DNA of 64,000 bases from Kalaharituber pfeilii (GCA_015179045.1 WHUZ01000070.1:186001-250000); one strand, 5' to 3'; shown: positions 21,445 through 32,314, numbered from the stretch's first letter. The notes: generated by a model from the sequence alone, not told the origin. Made by a program: numbers and translations.

Positions 21445-24400
21445 GATAATATATCAAAACGTAGGGAGGGGGGTGATAGGCACGGACATCACACTACAGG
21501 AAGGAGCAGACAGGAAGGCGGATTTCATTTTCATAGGGGAAGGCTGGGCGGCACCGGGAGGAGGCACGACATTCCACCCATCATTCGCCACGATACACAC
21601 CCCCTCCAAATCAGGAGCGATCACGGCTTATGCTAGAAAGGACATAATCACAGACATACGGGTGGAAGGGAACGAAAGACATGTTACAGTTACATACAAG
21701 GGGAGGAGGATTACGGGGGTGTACTGGAACAGAGACACCAACCTGGAAGAAGAACTAGACAAGATAGGGCGGCAGACCTGGTAATCGGGGACTGCAATAG
21801 CCATCACCGAGACTGGTCCAACCGGCAGGACGCCCGAGGATTAGGAGTACACAGACACATGCAAGCCCACGGCTTATCGCAACAAATCGACAAAGGCACG
21901 ATCACCTGGACGAGAAAAATAAACAACACCCAGAGAACGGCGTTATTAGATCTGGTCTTCGCCAGGGATCGGGAATGGACCACCAAACACATCTCCTGGA
22001 TCGCGGGGACCGACCACGCCATGATCTACGGACACCTATCGGCGACAGACAGGGGCCCCATTCGAAAGATAAGGGTCACAGACTGGGAGAGATGGGAGAA
22101 ATACGTGGAAGAAAACGGAGAGGACAGGATAGAAGACGGCAAGGCATACGAGACACTAACACGGCTGGCTCAGGAGTTCACCAAAGAAGCCAGGATCATG
22201 GACAGATCTAAAAGGTGGTTCGACAAGGAGGTGAAGGAGGCCCGGAAGATGACCAAATACATCCTGCGGAACCCAGGGAACACCAAAGGAGAACGCACCA
22301 GGGCCCGAAGGCTGCTCCGAAACATGATCAGGGAAAAGAAAAGAACGCACTGGGAGAAGTTCATGGAGGAAGACCGAATGGAATCACCTTGGGACGTCTT
22401 CAGGGTAGCCCGAGACCCGTTCCGGAACAGACCCCTCATGGGTATAAGGGGCACAGACGACCAAATAGCGGAGAAGCTAATCAAACACAACATAATCACA
22501 GACATGCCGGGGGCAGAAGAGATCAGAAGACCACAAGGAGTCACCATAGAAAGAGACATAGCCAGGGCGGAAATCGACAAGGCACTCTCCAAAACCAAGT
22601 CAAGATCTGCCCCAGGCCCAGACGGCATACAATATGGGGTACTAAAACTCCTGAGGAAGACAAACCTCTGGAAGGCACTAAGAGAAGAGATAGTAGAATA
22701 TCTGAACGGAAAATACGACTTCGCCAAAGGCTTCGACATGGTCATGATCTTAAAGAAAGGAAAACCAAGGGACCTGCCGGGAAGCTGGCGCCCCATCACC
22801 CTGCTTAACACGGCTGCCAAGCTGGGACAAAAAGTCATAGCGAACTCGATACAGAGAATGGACGACCTGTTCCGGGACTCACAGCTGGGGAGTCGGCCAT
22901 TCCGAGGGAGCGAGGACTTGCAGAGACAAATTCTGAAAGAAGCGGACCGCCGACTAGGAAGGGGGGAGTGGACGGCACTAGTCGGGGACGACATCAAGGC
23001 GGCGTTTAACCATGTAAGACGAGAAAGGGTAGTCAAGAGACTGGAAAGCACCAATCGGAACATAGCCAGCTTCGTACAAGGATTCCTACAACCGAACCAG
23101 TTTTCGATCTCATGGGACGGGAAGGTTCGAGGAAAAGGCACGATGACGGACGGGGCGCCGCAAGGATCACCGCTGTCTCCGGTCCTATTCCTGGTGGGAG
23201 TCGCTCCCCTAGCGGAGAAAGCCGACAGACGACAGTTCACACGATCGTACGTAGACGACTTCCACAGCGTCATCTCCAACAAGTCAATGAAGCAGCTACG
23301 AAAAGACATAGACCAACACCGGAAATTGCTAGCCCAAGAAGCCAAGGAAGAGGGGTTCGATCTGGACCCACGGAAATCAGAGACCCTAATAATCGGCACC
23401 AAAGGGGAAAGCTACCGGCTGGTGGGACTAACGGTGGACTGGGAACTCAAGTTCGACGAACACTTCCAGAAGAGACTACACCTAGGGAAGGCGGCGTGGG
23501 GGGTCGCGCAAAGACTCACAAAGATACCACCGAGCAAGAGAAGACAACTCTACACAGGCATAGCCAGGAACATAGCCACCTACGGATGCTGGGCCTGGCA
23601 AACCTACGCGAAGGGAGCACCGAAAGAAAAGAAGCTAAGACTACTCGAGAAATGGCAGTACACGGTTGCCAGGGACATCACCGGAGCCCCCTGGGGAACC
23701 AGAAGAGACATCGCGGAAGGAATAGCCAACCTAGAATCGGTAGAGACCTTCACGCACGGGGAGAAAGAACGAGTGGAGGCACGAACACTGAGGTTCAACA
23801 ACGAACCAATACAAGACCCGTTACCGGACACCACGTACCTGAGGGGCGATCTGTCACGCCGAGACCCTCTTCCGATACACTTTTTCCCCTTCAGACCAAG
23901 CGACACAAGCAAGGAGGAATGGGAAGAAGCCATCGCGAAGGAGGAGGACGAAGGATGGAAGAGCGCATACACCGACGGGAGCCGGGTGGACAACTCAACG
24001 GGAGCGGGAATATACTGCCAGGGCAGGGACGAGTCCATCTACCTGGGGCGAAGATGCACCGTGAACGACGGAGAGCTGATCGCAATTGGCCAGGCTCTCG
24101 AACAAGAGGGAGAAATAATGGTCGTCTCCGACTCCCGCACTGCAATCGCCAGGATCCGAAAGATAGCCAACGGCGACCCGAACGCAGAAGGCTCGTCCCG
24201 AGACGTACGAGAACGATGGGAGAGACGAGTCGCAAGGGGGGACCAAGACATCGCAATAATGTGGATCAAAGCACACAAAGGGGTAGAAGGCAATACCAAG
24301 GCGGACACGGCGGCTAAGATAGGCACGGCACTACAGTGCGAAGAGGACATTGCTACAGAAGCAGGCATCAGACAGGAAGCCAAAACCTCCGAGCCGACGA

Positions 24401-24695
24401 AAGGAACCGCCTCCGTATGTCCTACCGACCCCTTCAAAGAATAGACAACCGCAGGAGAATCGCAACCCTGGCCGGTGTCCTAGGGAACAAGGGACTCAAA
24501 GAATGGAGGCACACCATAGGAAAGACGGACTCCCCGGAATGCCGATGGTGTGGGAGAGCACCCGAGAACCTAGCCCACATAACCAACGAATGTCAGACAT
24601 GGAAGGGAAAGATGAAAGACGGAGCGGGAGGATTAAGACAACCAGACAAGGATACGAACATCGGGGAGATACTGGAATGGGCAGGGCAGGAGTGA
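21437..24695 (+). pseudogene. LINE-A ORF2: endonuclease, reverse transcriptase, RNase H, zinc knuckle
   Basis: Starts at ATG 21437 and is continuous in homology to TAG/TGA-bounded 24695, but shifts frame near 21775 and near 24390. The order is an APE-type endonuclease (IIYQNVGRG, FIGEGW, VIGDCNSHH, LDLVF, GTDHAMI), RT (SAPGPDGIQYGVL, GSWRPITLLN, DIKAAFNHV, DGAPQGSPLSP, catalytic SYVDDFHS), RNase H (YTDGSR, NDGELIAIG, VVSDSRTAI, IKAHKGVEGNTKADTAAK) and a terminal CCHC knuckle (CRWCGRAPENLAHITNEC). All catalytic residues I can see are kept. Two frameshifts alone separate it from an intact ORF, so it is young. ORF2 with an RNase H points to the Tad1/I group of fungal LINEs. Confidence 0.9.
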
Positions 24696-24752
24696 TTATT
24701 AGCATTTATTTTATTCGTTATACCTGTAATTAACTAGTTTATTTATACCTCG

Positions 24753-24819
24753 CCATAGCCCTTAGGGCGGCATGCGAGTAATGAAATAAAAAAAATAAAA
24801 AAAAAAAAAAAAAAAAAAA
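24753..24819 (+). other. Tail A of LINE-A with poly(A)
   Basis: CTCGCC-ATAGCCC, a TTA loop and GGGCGGCATGCGAG form a two-step hairpin followed by TAATGAAAT and an A-rich tail. This is the sequence shared with the ORF1-only elements and the tail-only insertions. Confidence 0.75.
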
Positions 24820-25490
24820 GATTGCAGAGAGGCGGCAAAGGCTAAGGGAGGCGGATGCAGTGAAGCTGGCATGGGTCAAGGCCCACGTAGGGATAGAAGG
24901 CAATGAGAAGGCAGATGAGTTGGCCAAAGAGGGGGCCAAGTGCATGAGGTATGATGGGCAGGCCACTGAGGGTGGGCTGCGTCAAGAGTTAGTTCGAAAA
25001 AGAAAAGACGAGAGGGAGCGTGCAGGGTTTGGGAAGGGCAAATTCGTGAAGTGGGGCAGGAGAGCACTCACAAATTACACATGGCTGCGGACTGGAAAAG
25101 GCGGAGCTATGTGGAGGAGGATGGTCAGTGGCGAGGAGGTACAATGTACATGTGGTGAGGCATGGAGTGCTGAGCATGTGGTGTTCAGGTGCACCGAACT
25201 GGAGCGGCCCCAGAGGAAGGACATAGATGGGGCGCATGTCACCTGGCAGTCCTGGGAGGACCTAGAGGAGAAAGGGTGGAAGCAAGAAGGTGTGGAGGGC
25301 GACCCGGTCGAGTACTGGTTTGCCTGCCTCGATCTGGGGTAGCCGGGGACGGAGAGCACTGGGTGCTCAAGATGTGCATGTAGATTCCGTAGTTAGGTGT
25401 TCCAAACCTGGCCCGGGTATATGGGTCCCTGCCATAGGCTGATAGCCTGTATGCGGGGTTACGTGAATAAAAAAAAAAAAAAAAAAAAAA

Positions 25491-27255
25491 AAAACTTTAT
25501 ATTGACTGGGAGATGAAGTTTAATGACCACTTTGACAGAAGACTACAGCTGGGCAAGGTGGCATAGAAGGTGGTGTCCCAGTGTGATGATGGCTATATAG
25601 CATCCACTGTTTCGCACGGGTACCGGTATCTAGAGCTGGCGGAACGAAGCCTCAAGGGCGTCCTCAATAATCAAATGTCAAGAAAAGAGTCTTCAATTGT
25701 CTTGTCTGTATGTATCCATGCCTGTCTATGTCTGTATATCTCCGTGTATGTCTCTATATCCCTCCACACAGTTCTATCTACATACAATTTATAGACCACC
25801 TTTGCCTTCCATCTGAGTCTGTACATACATATCTCGCTTCTTAATCATAATTTTCTTCCTCATCCTATGCATGTGTTATCATGTGGCCCTACTGCTGAGT
25901 ACCGCTCCGGCCCGCATATGGCCTTATTCTTTCTATTAGTACCATGGTTACTACCACACCGGCTAGGTAAGGTACTACCAGCCAAAAGGAGGCAACTCTA
26001 CACTGGCATTGCCAGGAATATAGCGACTTGGGGCAGCTGGGCGTAGGCGAGCTATGCACAAGGTACCCCAGTAGGACACAAACTTAGACAGCTAGAAAAA
26101 TGGCAATACTTAGTAGCGAGAGAGATCACCGAGGTCCCCTAGGGGACAAGAAGAGATGTGGTTGAAGGGTCGAGAGGGTAGAGGCTAGGGTATTGAGATT
26201 CAGAGACGAACTGATCAAAGACCCACAACCAGACATGAGATACTTGAGGGGCTCACTTGAGCACTGCGAGCCCCTGCTACTCCACATTCACCCGTATCAC
26301 TCTAAGGACCTTCCTAGAGAAGACTGAGAAGCTATCATTGCCAAAGAAGAAGACAAAGGGTAGACGAGCATATACACCAATAGGAGCAGGTTAGAAGACA
26401 GAACAGGTGCTGGAGTCTATCATGGCAGCAACAATACCTCCATATACTTGGGAATACGCTGTATGGTGAATGACATAGAGATGATAGCCGTGGGAGAAGC
26501 CCTGGGAAAGGACGGGGAGATATTGATAGTCACTGACTCCAGGGTTACCATAACGAGAATGCAGAGGATAGCTAGGGGGGATCCAACTCCGGAGAGTTCT
26601 GCAAGATTGGTAAGGAGACGGTGGGAGGAGAGGACAGTCTGGCGTGACAGAGATATAGCAATATTATGGGTGAAGGCACACAAAGCCGTCAAACGCAACA
26701 CCGAGGTGGACATGGCGGCCAAGATTGGCATAGCACTGCAATACCAAGACGAGGTAGTTACCAAGGCAGGCATGAGGCAATACGCAAAGGCATGGAGGGC
26801 CAATAAGAGAAAAAGGCTATAGCTGTCATACCAGCCTTTGGAATATCTGGGAATAGAAGGAGGGTAGCCACCCTTGCAGGCATGCTGGGGAATAAGAGTC
26901 TGCGGTAGTGGAAGCACCAGATAGGGAGGGATGAATCACCGAAGTGTAGGTGGTACGGCAAAGCTCTCGAGAACTTTGCTCACATAATAAATAAATGCGA
27001 GGCGTGGAAGAAAAGACTCCCGGGGGAGGAGATGGGGTTGAAGCACCCAACGAAGCCAGGCGGGGAAGGAGACATGCTGGCGGAGGTCTTGGACTGGGCG
27101 GCGGAGTAGTTTTCCTTTAACATCGGGTTACATTTCGTTTTGTCTTTTACTATTCTCCCATATTCTCCCTTCTGCTCATTATGTACTTAATCTCTCGCCA
27201 TAGCCTGTCAGGCGGCATGCGAGTAATGAAAAAAAAAAAAAAAAAAAAAAAAAAA
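25491..27255 (+). pseudogene. Old LINE-A-like ORF2 relic (RT end, RNase H, knuckle) with tail A
   Basis: LYIDWEMKFNDHFDRRLQLGK aligns with the LINE-A thumb region. An unrelated stretch about 25600-25975 interrupts it. RRQLYTGIARNIATW and LEKWQYLVAREIT then continue. RNase H is recognisable at 26448-26822 (VNDIEMIAVGEAL, IVTDSRVTI, LWVKAHKAV). Several Trp codons are now TAG and CG sites have decayed, giving many stops. Tail A at 27193-27224 has the GCCT/AGGC inner stem, followed by poly(A). Confidence 0.8.
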
Positions 27256-27390
27256 TACCCGCAAGTCGGGTGACTAGTTTCCTAGCATGCGGCTATGCTA
27301 CAGAACACAGTAAAAAATGGATAGAATAGTGAACCGAACTCTTTAATGAAATAGCTACCTTAGCACACACGCTCAAACTGGTGGTGCTCG

Positions 27391-27575
27391 TAGTGTTTGC
27401 GCAAACTGGTTTGCCTGAACCGGCCTGAATGGCCTGAATCGGCCTGAATGACCTGAATCGGCCTGAATCGGCCTGCATGTTTCAGGCCGGCCCAGGCCGG
27501 CCCAGGCCATCAGAAGCTCCGCCGGGGCCGCCCCAGGCGGTTTCAGGCCTGGCCGGTTGGGAACACTGCTTCTGG
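27391..27575. repeat. GGCCTGAA-type array
   Basis: CGGCCTGAATGGCCTGAAT units run to 27480, then change to CAGGCCGGCCCAGGCC-type sequence. The ends TAGTGTTTGCG and GGGAACACTG are weakly inverted, hinting at a hAT-like foldback. It is related to the arms of the element at 43166-43998. ORFs across it are by-products. Confidence 0.5.
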
Positions 27576-27699
27576 ATGTCCCGTACTTGGACTCCTCTGG
27601 CTCCCGGGGAGGCAGTGGTGCATAGCACCTTCCCCCAAAGCAAGCACTCGAGTTGCAGCATGCTTCCACCCAAAGGTCCCCATCTCAGACCGAAGAGAA

Positions 27700-28195
27700 A
27701 GTCAGGGTAAGAATCAGTCCCAGGCTCGATCCCAGTCCCAGTCTTCTAGCCAACAGCAGGCGCAGGTCCCCGCTATGGCTAATATAGCGGATCTGAGAGC
27801 AGATATAGCTGAGATAAGGGATGTCCCCTCGATGACATGTTCCTTTTAAGCTTCCGCGAGATCATCCACCCGCTTGCTCAAGTCATCGACCCTGGATGGA
27901 AGCTCGTCCCAAGTGTCCCCAGCAAGCTGTATGTCCCATAAGTTAAATCCTCCCGGAATGCTGCAACTTATTCTGGATAGGACCTCGATGCTGCAGCCTT
28001 CATGGATCGTATCGGTGTCACAGAAGCTCACAATATTGGCAACCACGAAGCAGCTTTTTTTTTTTTTCCCTCTTTGGTCACTTAACCCCGTGGACAGGCT
28101 ACCAGCCTGTGGCAGGGAACAAAGCAATATGTCGCAATGTCTTTGCATGAGAACGACAACTGCTAGCTGGTCACATACAGTCAAGTACAGATGAA
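27700..28195 (-). pseudogene. Fragment of a dispersed coiled-coil ORF, family E
   Basis: The minus strand encodes VDDLSKRVDDLAEA (27846-27890) and the plus strand near 27776 reads MANIADLRADIAEIRDVPS. Similar pieces occur at 57950-58060 and 59720-60150, so this is a repeated sequence and not a single host gene. The product may be an ORF1 coiled coil of another LINE. It is broken by a tail-C insertion at 28052-28112. Confidence 0.4.
28052..28112 (-). mobile_element. Tail-C insertion
   Basis: A T-run is followed by CACTTAACCCCGTGGACAGGCTACCAGCCTGTGGCAGGG in pieces recognisable as reversed tail C. The flanks ACGAAGCA and ACAAAGCA may be a decayed target duplication. Confidence 0.6.
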
Positions 28196-28476
28196 AATGG
28201 TATTGGGAACATCCTGGAGCCCATATGCCCTACTCCTCCCAGTTGATACTGGCATTCGAAAATTCATTTCAAGCAAGGGGTGTGCTGTTTTCTGGGTCAG
28301 AAAAAGCGCAGCCCTGATATCGCTTACAGTAATCGGTTGGATACAACTTTGAAATGTGAGGCAAATGCGACGAGACCACCAAAGGTAAATCGACATCCTC
28401 CGGCAGCAAGGATTGGATGCCAGATACGTTCCCAATGGTCGTATTGGTATAGGGAAACATGGTAACAACTTTCGCT

Positions 28477-28478
<2 letters not shown>

Positions 28479-28535
<57 letters not shown>

Positions 28536-28590
28536 TCACATAACCCCGCTTGCAGCCGTTCGGCATGGCAGGGCAAATGTTGCCTAGGAG
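28479..28590 (-). mobile_element. Tail-B insertion with long poly(T)
   Basis: A run of about 49 T, then ATATATCACATAACCCCGC, TTGCAGCCGTTCGGC and ATGGCAGGG, which is tail B in reverse. No target duplication could be matched. Confidence 0.65.
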
Positions 28591-28727
28591 GAGTGGCCTC
28601 CGCTTCCAGACCGACCTACACCTGAGAGGTAGCCTCCCCGTCTAGCAATTACTTCCCTCTGCGGAACTGAAGATTTCCTATTGGAATGTGAGCTCCGAGT
28701 GGGTAGACAAAATACAAGAGCCATTTT

Positions 28728-29275
28728 ATGCTAACTTGGGGGTGTATCGTCGTTGGGAGGAAGACGAATTTGAGATGGACACTCGAGGGAATGTTGTGGG
28801 GACGCTTCGTGGAGAACGAGATGGGTGTGCCGAAGAAAGGACATGCCTCCCTATCTAATTTGAGACCTATTTCAGTTCTGCTTCGACTTCGAAGACTCTA
28901 TATCTCAATCTTTGCACAGTGTGTTTATGCATGGTATGGGAAGTGGGATCTATCCAGGAATTTCAGTCCAGGTCTCGAGCAAACTATCACACCAGATACC
29001 TCGTTCATGGTACAGCGCTTAATTCAGAGGACCTATACTCTTGACTGCCCCTTGTGTGTATTGCTTGCTAACTTGAAGAAGGCTTTCGACTTGGTGGATC
29101 GTGACATGCTGTTTGGTTTGTTGATATGATGACTGATGGAGCATGGGGTTGCATGCGAACGTCCTGAAAACCCTATATGAATTACACAGACCTCAGCTAA
29201 GGCTCATTTTTATATATATCTTTCGTTGTAGTCCCCAGGGCGGTATACGGGAAATGATATTTAAAAGATAAGGGG
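28728..29275 (+). pseudogene. LINE-D reverse transcriptase relic
   Basis: SLSNLRPISVL and LLANLKKAFDLVDRDMLFG are RT motifs (the domain A aspartate before KKAFD is replaced by Asn) of a LINE different from A and C. The 3' end GTAGTCCCCAGGGCGGTA resembles a diverged tail A. A second copy lies at 55221-55690, also broken. Confidence 0.65.
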
Positions 29276-29394
29276 ACGTTTTTCGGAGTACTTCAACATG
29301 ATTGATGTTCAGGGACGCATTCTACATGTCCACTTTATCATCTACACTGGCCAGCTAGACCTTGCTAACCCTGCTGACCCTGATGCTCCCTTTC

Positions 29395-29898
29395 TACTCC
29401 CTGCAGGAGAGCAGGACAGTACGAATGGGACAGAGGACGGAAGTGAAGGACACCCCATTCTGTATTGTTATTTCACCCGCATCACGTATGAGCTCCGCGG
29501 GCATCACATGTGTTTATCGGCCACTTTAGTTTGTTTTCTTTTCTTTTGGTTTAATAAACCCTCGCCATAGCCCATAGGGCGGCATGCGAGTACTGATATA
29601 AAAAAAAACTCCCTGCAGGAGGAAGAGAAGCTCTCCAGAGACCCCCGCCGGAGAACGCAGAAGGGACAGGGGACCCACTGATGGCACTGCTGGGATGGAT
29701 GGAACAATGACGCTCAGGGACTCACTTTTGTATTTATTTCCTTACTCCATTGAAATCTCATTCACGGAAGGGCTAGGAGGGACGGAATTTCCTTCTTCTT
29801 TTCTTTTCCATTATTTCATATGTACCGCAAATCGCCATAGCCCTAGGGCGGCATGCGAGTAATGATATTAAAAAAAAAAGCAAAAAAATACTCCCTGC
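29395..29898 (+). mobile_element. Hotspot insertion ii: LINE-A ORF2 C-terminus
   Basis: TACTCCCTGC at 29395-29404 and 29889-29898. The insert, excluding insertion i, reads ENAEGTGDPLMALLGWMEQ to a stop, matching the end of LINE-A ORF2, then a 3' UTR, tail A and an interrupted A tail. Confidence 0.8.
29396..29621 (+). mobile_element. Hotspot insertion i: ORF1-only fragment
   Basis: ACTCCCTGCAGGAG at 29396-29409 and 29608-29621 is the duplication. The insert carries the last ORF1 codons (GQYEWDRGRK, stop), the 3' UTR hairpin, tail A and poly(A). Its target includes the 5' edge of insertion ii, so it came after ii. Confidence 0.85.
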
Positions 29899-30153
29899 TG
29901 TTGCGAGGCGGGGATGAAGATGCCAAAGGGGGGGGAGAAGGGGAAGAAGAAAGAGGGGGAGAAGGAGGGGATGAAACTGGTTGAGGTGTTGGACTGGGCA
30001 GCGAGCTAGTTTCTTTGTTTCACACGCTCTACGTCTCTTTATGATTTATCAGTTACTATTTGTTCTTTATGTACCTAACACCTCGCCGTAGCCTATCAGG
30101 CGGCACGCGAGTAATGAAATAAAAAAAAAAAAAAAAAGAATCCCTGCTGTTGC
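29892..30153 (+). mobile_element. Hotspot insertion iii: LINE-A ORF2 C-terminus
   Basis: TCCCTGCTGTTGC at 29892-29904 and 30141-30153. The insert ends ORF2 with MKLVEVLDWAAS and carries tail A with the GCCT/AGGC inner stem. The target without any insertion is present at 55799-55814. Confidence 0.85.
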
Positions 30154-30277
30154 CGTTACCTGCTTGATATTTGTAGAGGACTTATCTTTTCTCCCACGTA
30201 CTCCGCCGGAATTGCAGCCAGAGATTTGATCAGTTGTCAGCCTTTTTACGCTGACTGGCACATTATGTAATCTTTTG

Positions 30278-30376
30278 GGAGAAGAGAGTTTTTTTTTTTT
30301 TTTTTTTTAATATCATTTATCGCATGCCGCCCTAAGGGCTATGGCGATGTTATAATAGCTAAGGAGAAGAGAGTTT
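30278..30376 (-). mobile_element. Tail-A insertion
   Basis: GGAGAAGAGAGTT at 30278-30290 and 30363-30375 flanks a poly(T) plus reversed tail A. The outer stem here is ATCGC/GCGAT, not CTCGC/GCGAG. Confidence 0.85.
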
Positions 30377-30474
30377 ATTTGCCCGCTCGGTATCTTGGGA
30401 GCTCTTGTCTATCTACATTTCGCGGAATTTACAGACCCTTTTATATCCTTCGACCCTTCCTATGCGACTTCTTC

Positions 30475-30556
30475 AACTGTCCACTATATTTCCGTTTCGA
30501 GTCTTTCCGCTACATTTCCGTTTTGAGTCTTTCCACTATATTTCCGTTTTAGGTCT
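30475..30556 (+). repeat. Three tandem copies of a 28 bp unit
   Basis: CCACTATATTTCCGTTTCGA, CCGCTACATTTCCGTTTTGA and CCACTATATTTCCGTTTTAG succeed each other with GTCTTT spacers. No function is apparent. Confidence 0.6.
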
Positions 30557-30589
30557 AGGACAGGCTTTAGGGGCTAAATCCTTACACAT

Positions 30590-30925
30590 TATTGTGTCCG
30601 AAGCTAAGACAGTATACATGTCCTTTGGTCCTGATGTGCCTCCTCCTTATTATACCACTGCATGGGTAGAAGAAGTTACCCGTAATGGATTTCTGATAGT
30701 AAGTGATCTACATTGGGATTCACGGCAGCACATGGATAGCTAAAGCCTTACAAGCCATTATATCTTTGACGGTGCTGCGGAAAAGAATGAGAAATCCTGT
30801 GAAAGAATCACGCGTTCGAGCGGAGGAGGATAGACCATTATAGACGGTAACCCGTACAATCAGTCCCTGAGAACTACCAATGGACCCAGGGATGGCTCAT
30901 GCAAATCTTGCATATATATACATAC
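30590..30925 (+). repeat. Segment duplicated at 55930-56262
   Basis: About 330 bases nearly identical to the second locus. It reads VSEAKTVYMSFGPDV, TTAWVEEVTRNGF and LHWDSRQHMD, compatible with a decayed LINE RT thumb region. It belongs to a longer duplication that also covers 30141-30270 and parts of 28860-29400. Confidence 0.7.
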
Positions 30926-31844
30926 AAACTCTTTTTGCACGGCTTGAGAGAAATCAAAAATTCCGAGCTTGACAAAAAAATCGGGGCCTATAACTTTCAC
31001 AATCTCTAAAAATGTTGGAGCATAGAACCTCTCACTGGCCGGAATATTTACGAACCTCACCATCGGTGAATATCAACATGTACTAGTAGTACCGGATTGT
31101 TGAAATTATGCATATCCCATACTGTTATATCATTGTACCGCACGCACTCATGGGGTTCCGGTGGAAGAAATGGATCCATGTATTTTATGACTGAACGTTG
31201 ACCCTGGAATTCCGGCTTCGCACGTAGAATGAGGAGGGCTTCGTCACGTAGGAAAAACAAGAGAGAGCTTCTCTGAAGGAAATAAAGAAGATCTGTACCG
31301 TTGGGTCCAATAAGTCTGATTGATTAAAGAGATGCAGAACAAACAGGATTATATACATAATGAGCATTGCATGACGAAGACTGCAGAACCATGACTAAAC
31401 GGGCAGGTGTAACATATCAGGCAGGTGCGGAAGTCACGGAATGTGTGGCTTGCAACTAAGCGCTATGGCGTGAAGTTGGTACTGTGGCGTTATTGCATGA
31501 TAAATGAAAGAACAGAACAGCACCAATAAACAGACGAAACAGCAGTCAGAAGGAACTATCTATTAGTAACAGTAACCGAAAGAACATATCTATTAGTAAC
31601 AGCAACACACAGGTAGCGGATGTTGATAGATAGCTCGAACACGGGTGGCGGATGTCATGTTTCGACATTTTATAGAGATCCGTCCCTCAAATAATGATAT
31701 TGTCAGTATTTTTTCACCCATTTCTATACCCGTTTCTGACTGAGATATTCTTGATAGTTTACTGGACTTTGTAAACTGGTTTAATCCTTCAGGGGACGGC
31801 TCCGTTCGCGAGAGGACGGAATTAGCGAGCGGGGGAGAACATAC
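30926..31844. other. Unassigned DNA
   Basis: No gene recognised; two short tandem-like phrases (AACATATCTATTAGTAACAG) near 31550-31600. Confidence 0.35.
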
Positions 31845-31853
31845 GCACGAGTA

Positions 31854-31896
<43 letters not shown>

Positions 31897-31908
31897 ACGA
31901 GTAAGCTT
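31845..31908 (-). mobile_element. Poly(A)-only retro-insertion
   Basis: GCACGAGTAAGCTT at 31845-31858 and 31895-31908 is a perfect 14 bp duplication enclosing nothing but 36 T. This is what target-primed reverse transcription that never left the poly(A) tail would give. Confidence 0.85.
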
Positions 31909-32314
31909 GTAGATACACAGACTAGGGCTAACGTACATGTAGGAGCTCTGCTAACCAGACTGTAGGTCTGCTTGCTATTTGAGCATGAAGCTTGATGGAT
32001 GTCTATCAAGATAGAGGGAAGGGGGTCCACAAACCAAACCTGACACCACCTACGCTGTCCTAAGCAGCAATCGTTTCGCAATACAAGAGCTTCTGGCCTG
32101 CGGGACGCTCTAAACTGCCCACCCCCCAGTCTGGAACCAACGACAGCTGATACACCTTCGAGACTGGACGCATCTACCGGAACATAGTAAACTACATCCA
32201 AACAATTTATTTGCAAACCATTACTGTAACCAGACTGTATCTAAAAGATCAAGACAAACTATTTTCTTAAAACCCAAAAGAAGCCATCCCATTCTTTAGC
32301 AGCCACTCCTTTCT
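31909..32314. other. Unassigned DNA
   Basis: A minus-strand open frame crosses this region and the poly(T), but has no family features. Confidence 0.3.

Larger units (their letters stand above)
21357..24832 (+). mobile_element. LINE-A non-LTR retrotransposon (ORF2, tail A)
   Basis: The 13 bp duplication GATTGCAGAGAGG at 21357-21369 and 24820-24832 encloses 3450 bases. The insert has the last codons of ORF1 (to TAA at 21442-21444), ORF2, a short 3' UTR, tail A and poly(A). It is 5'-truncated within ORF1. It is the best-preserved RT source in the window and the likely helper for tail-A elements. Confidence 0.92.
21178..25488 (+). mobile_element. LINE-C fragment (tail C), split by LINE-A
   Basis: The left part (21178-21369) encodes the end of an RNase H domain (LLLADSQAAISAVQKAG, ending IELIAER). 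The right part (24833-25342) continues in frame with RQRLREADAVKLAWVKAHVG, EGNEKADELAKEGAK, a CTCGEAWSAEHVVFRC zinc-binding motif and a stop at 25340-25342. Joined across the inserted LINE-A the frame is uninterrupted. The 3' UTR ends in tail C (AGGCTGATAGCCT hairpin, GCGGGGTTACGTGAAT) and poly(A). Its 5' end is truncated. The last 230 bases are almost identical to 61548-61830. Confidence 0.85.

Noticed and set aside
22170..23402. 410-codon minus-strand ORF
   Set aside because: It is antisense to the LINE-A reverse transcriptase, whose motifs are clear on the plus strand. The antisense reading has no family features.
23112..24317. 401-codon plus-strand ORF in the second frame
   Set aside because: Overlaps ORF2 RT and RNase H in another frame; Arg/Gly-rich composition typical of a frame shadow.
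24753..24819. Rho-independent terminator
   Set aside because: A hairpin followed by A or T runs occurs many times, but it is the retroelement tail with duplications and the genome is fungal.
27391..27575. Complete hAT foldback element
   Set aside because: Ends TAGTGTT and AACACTG are short and no 8 bp duplication was found, so only the array was annotated.
31593..32216. 207-codon minus-strand ORF
   Set aside because: Contains a run of Lys from the poly(T) insertion and no recognisable domain on either side.
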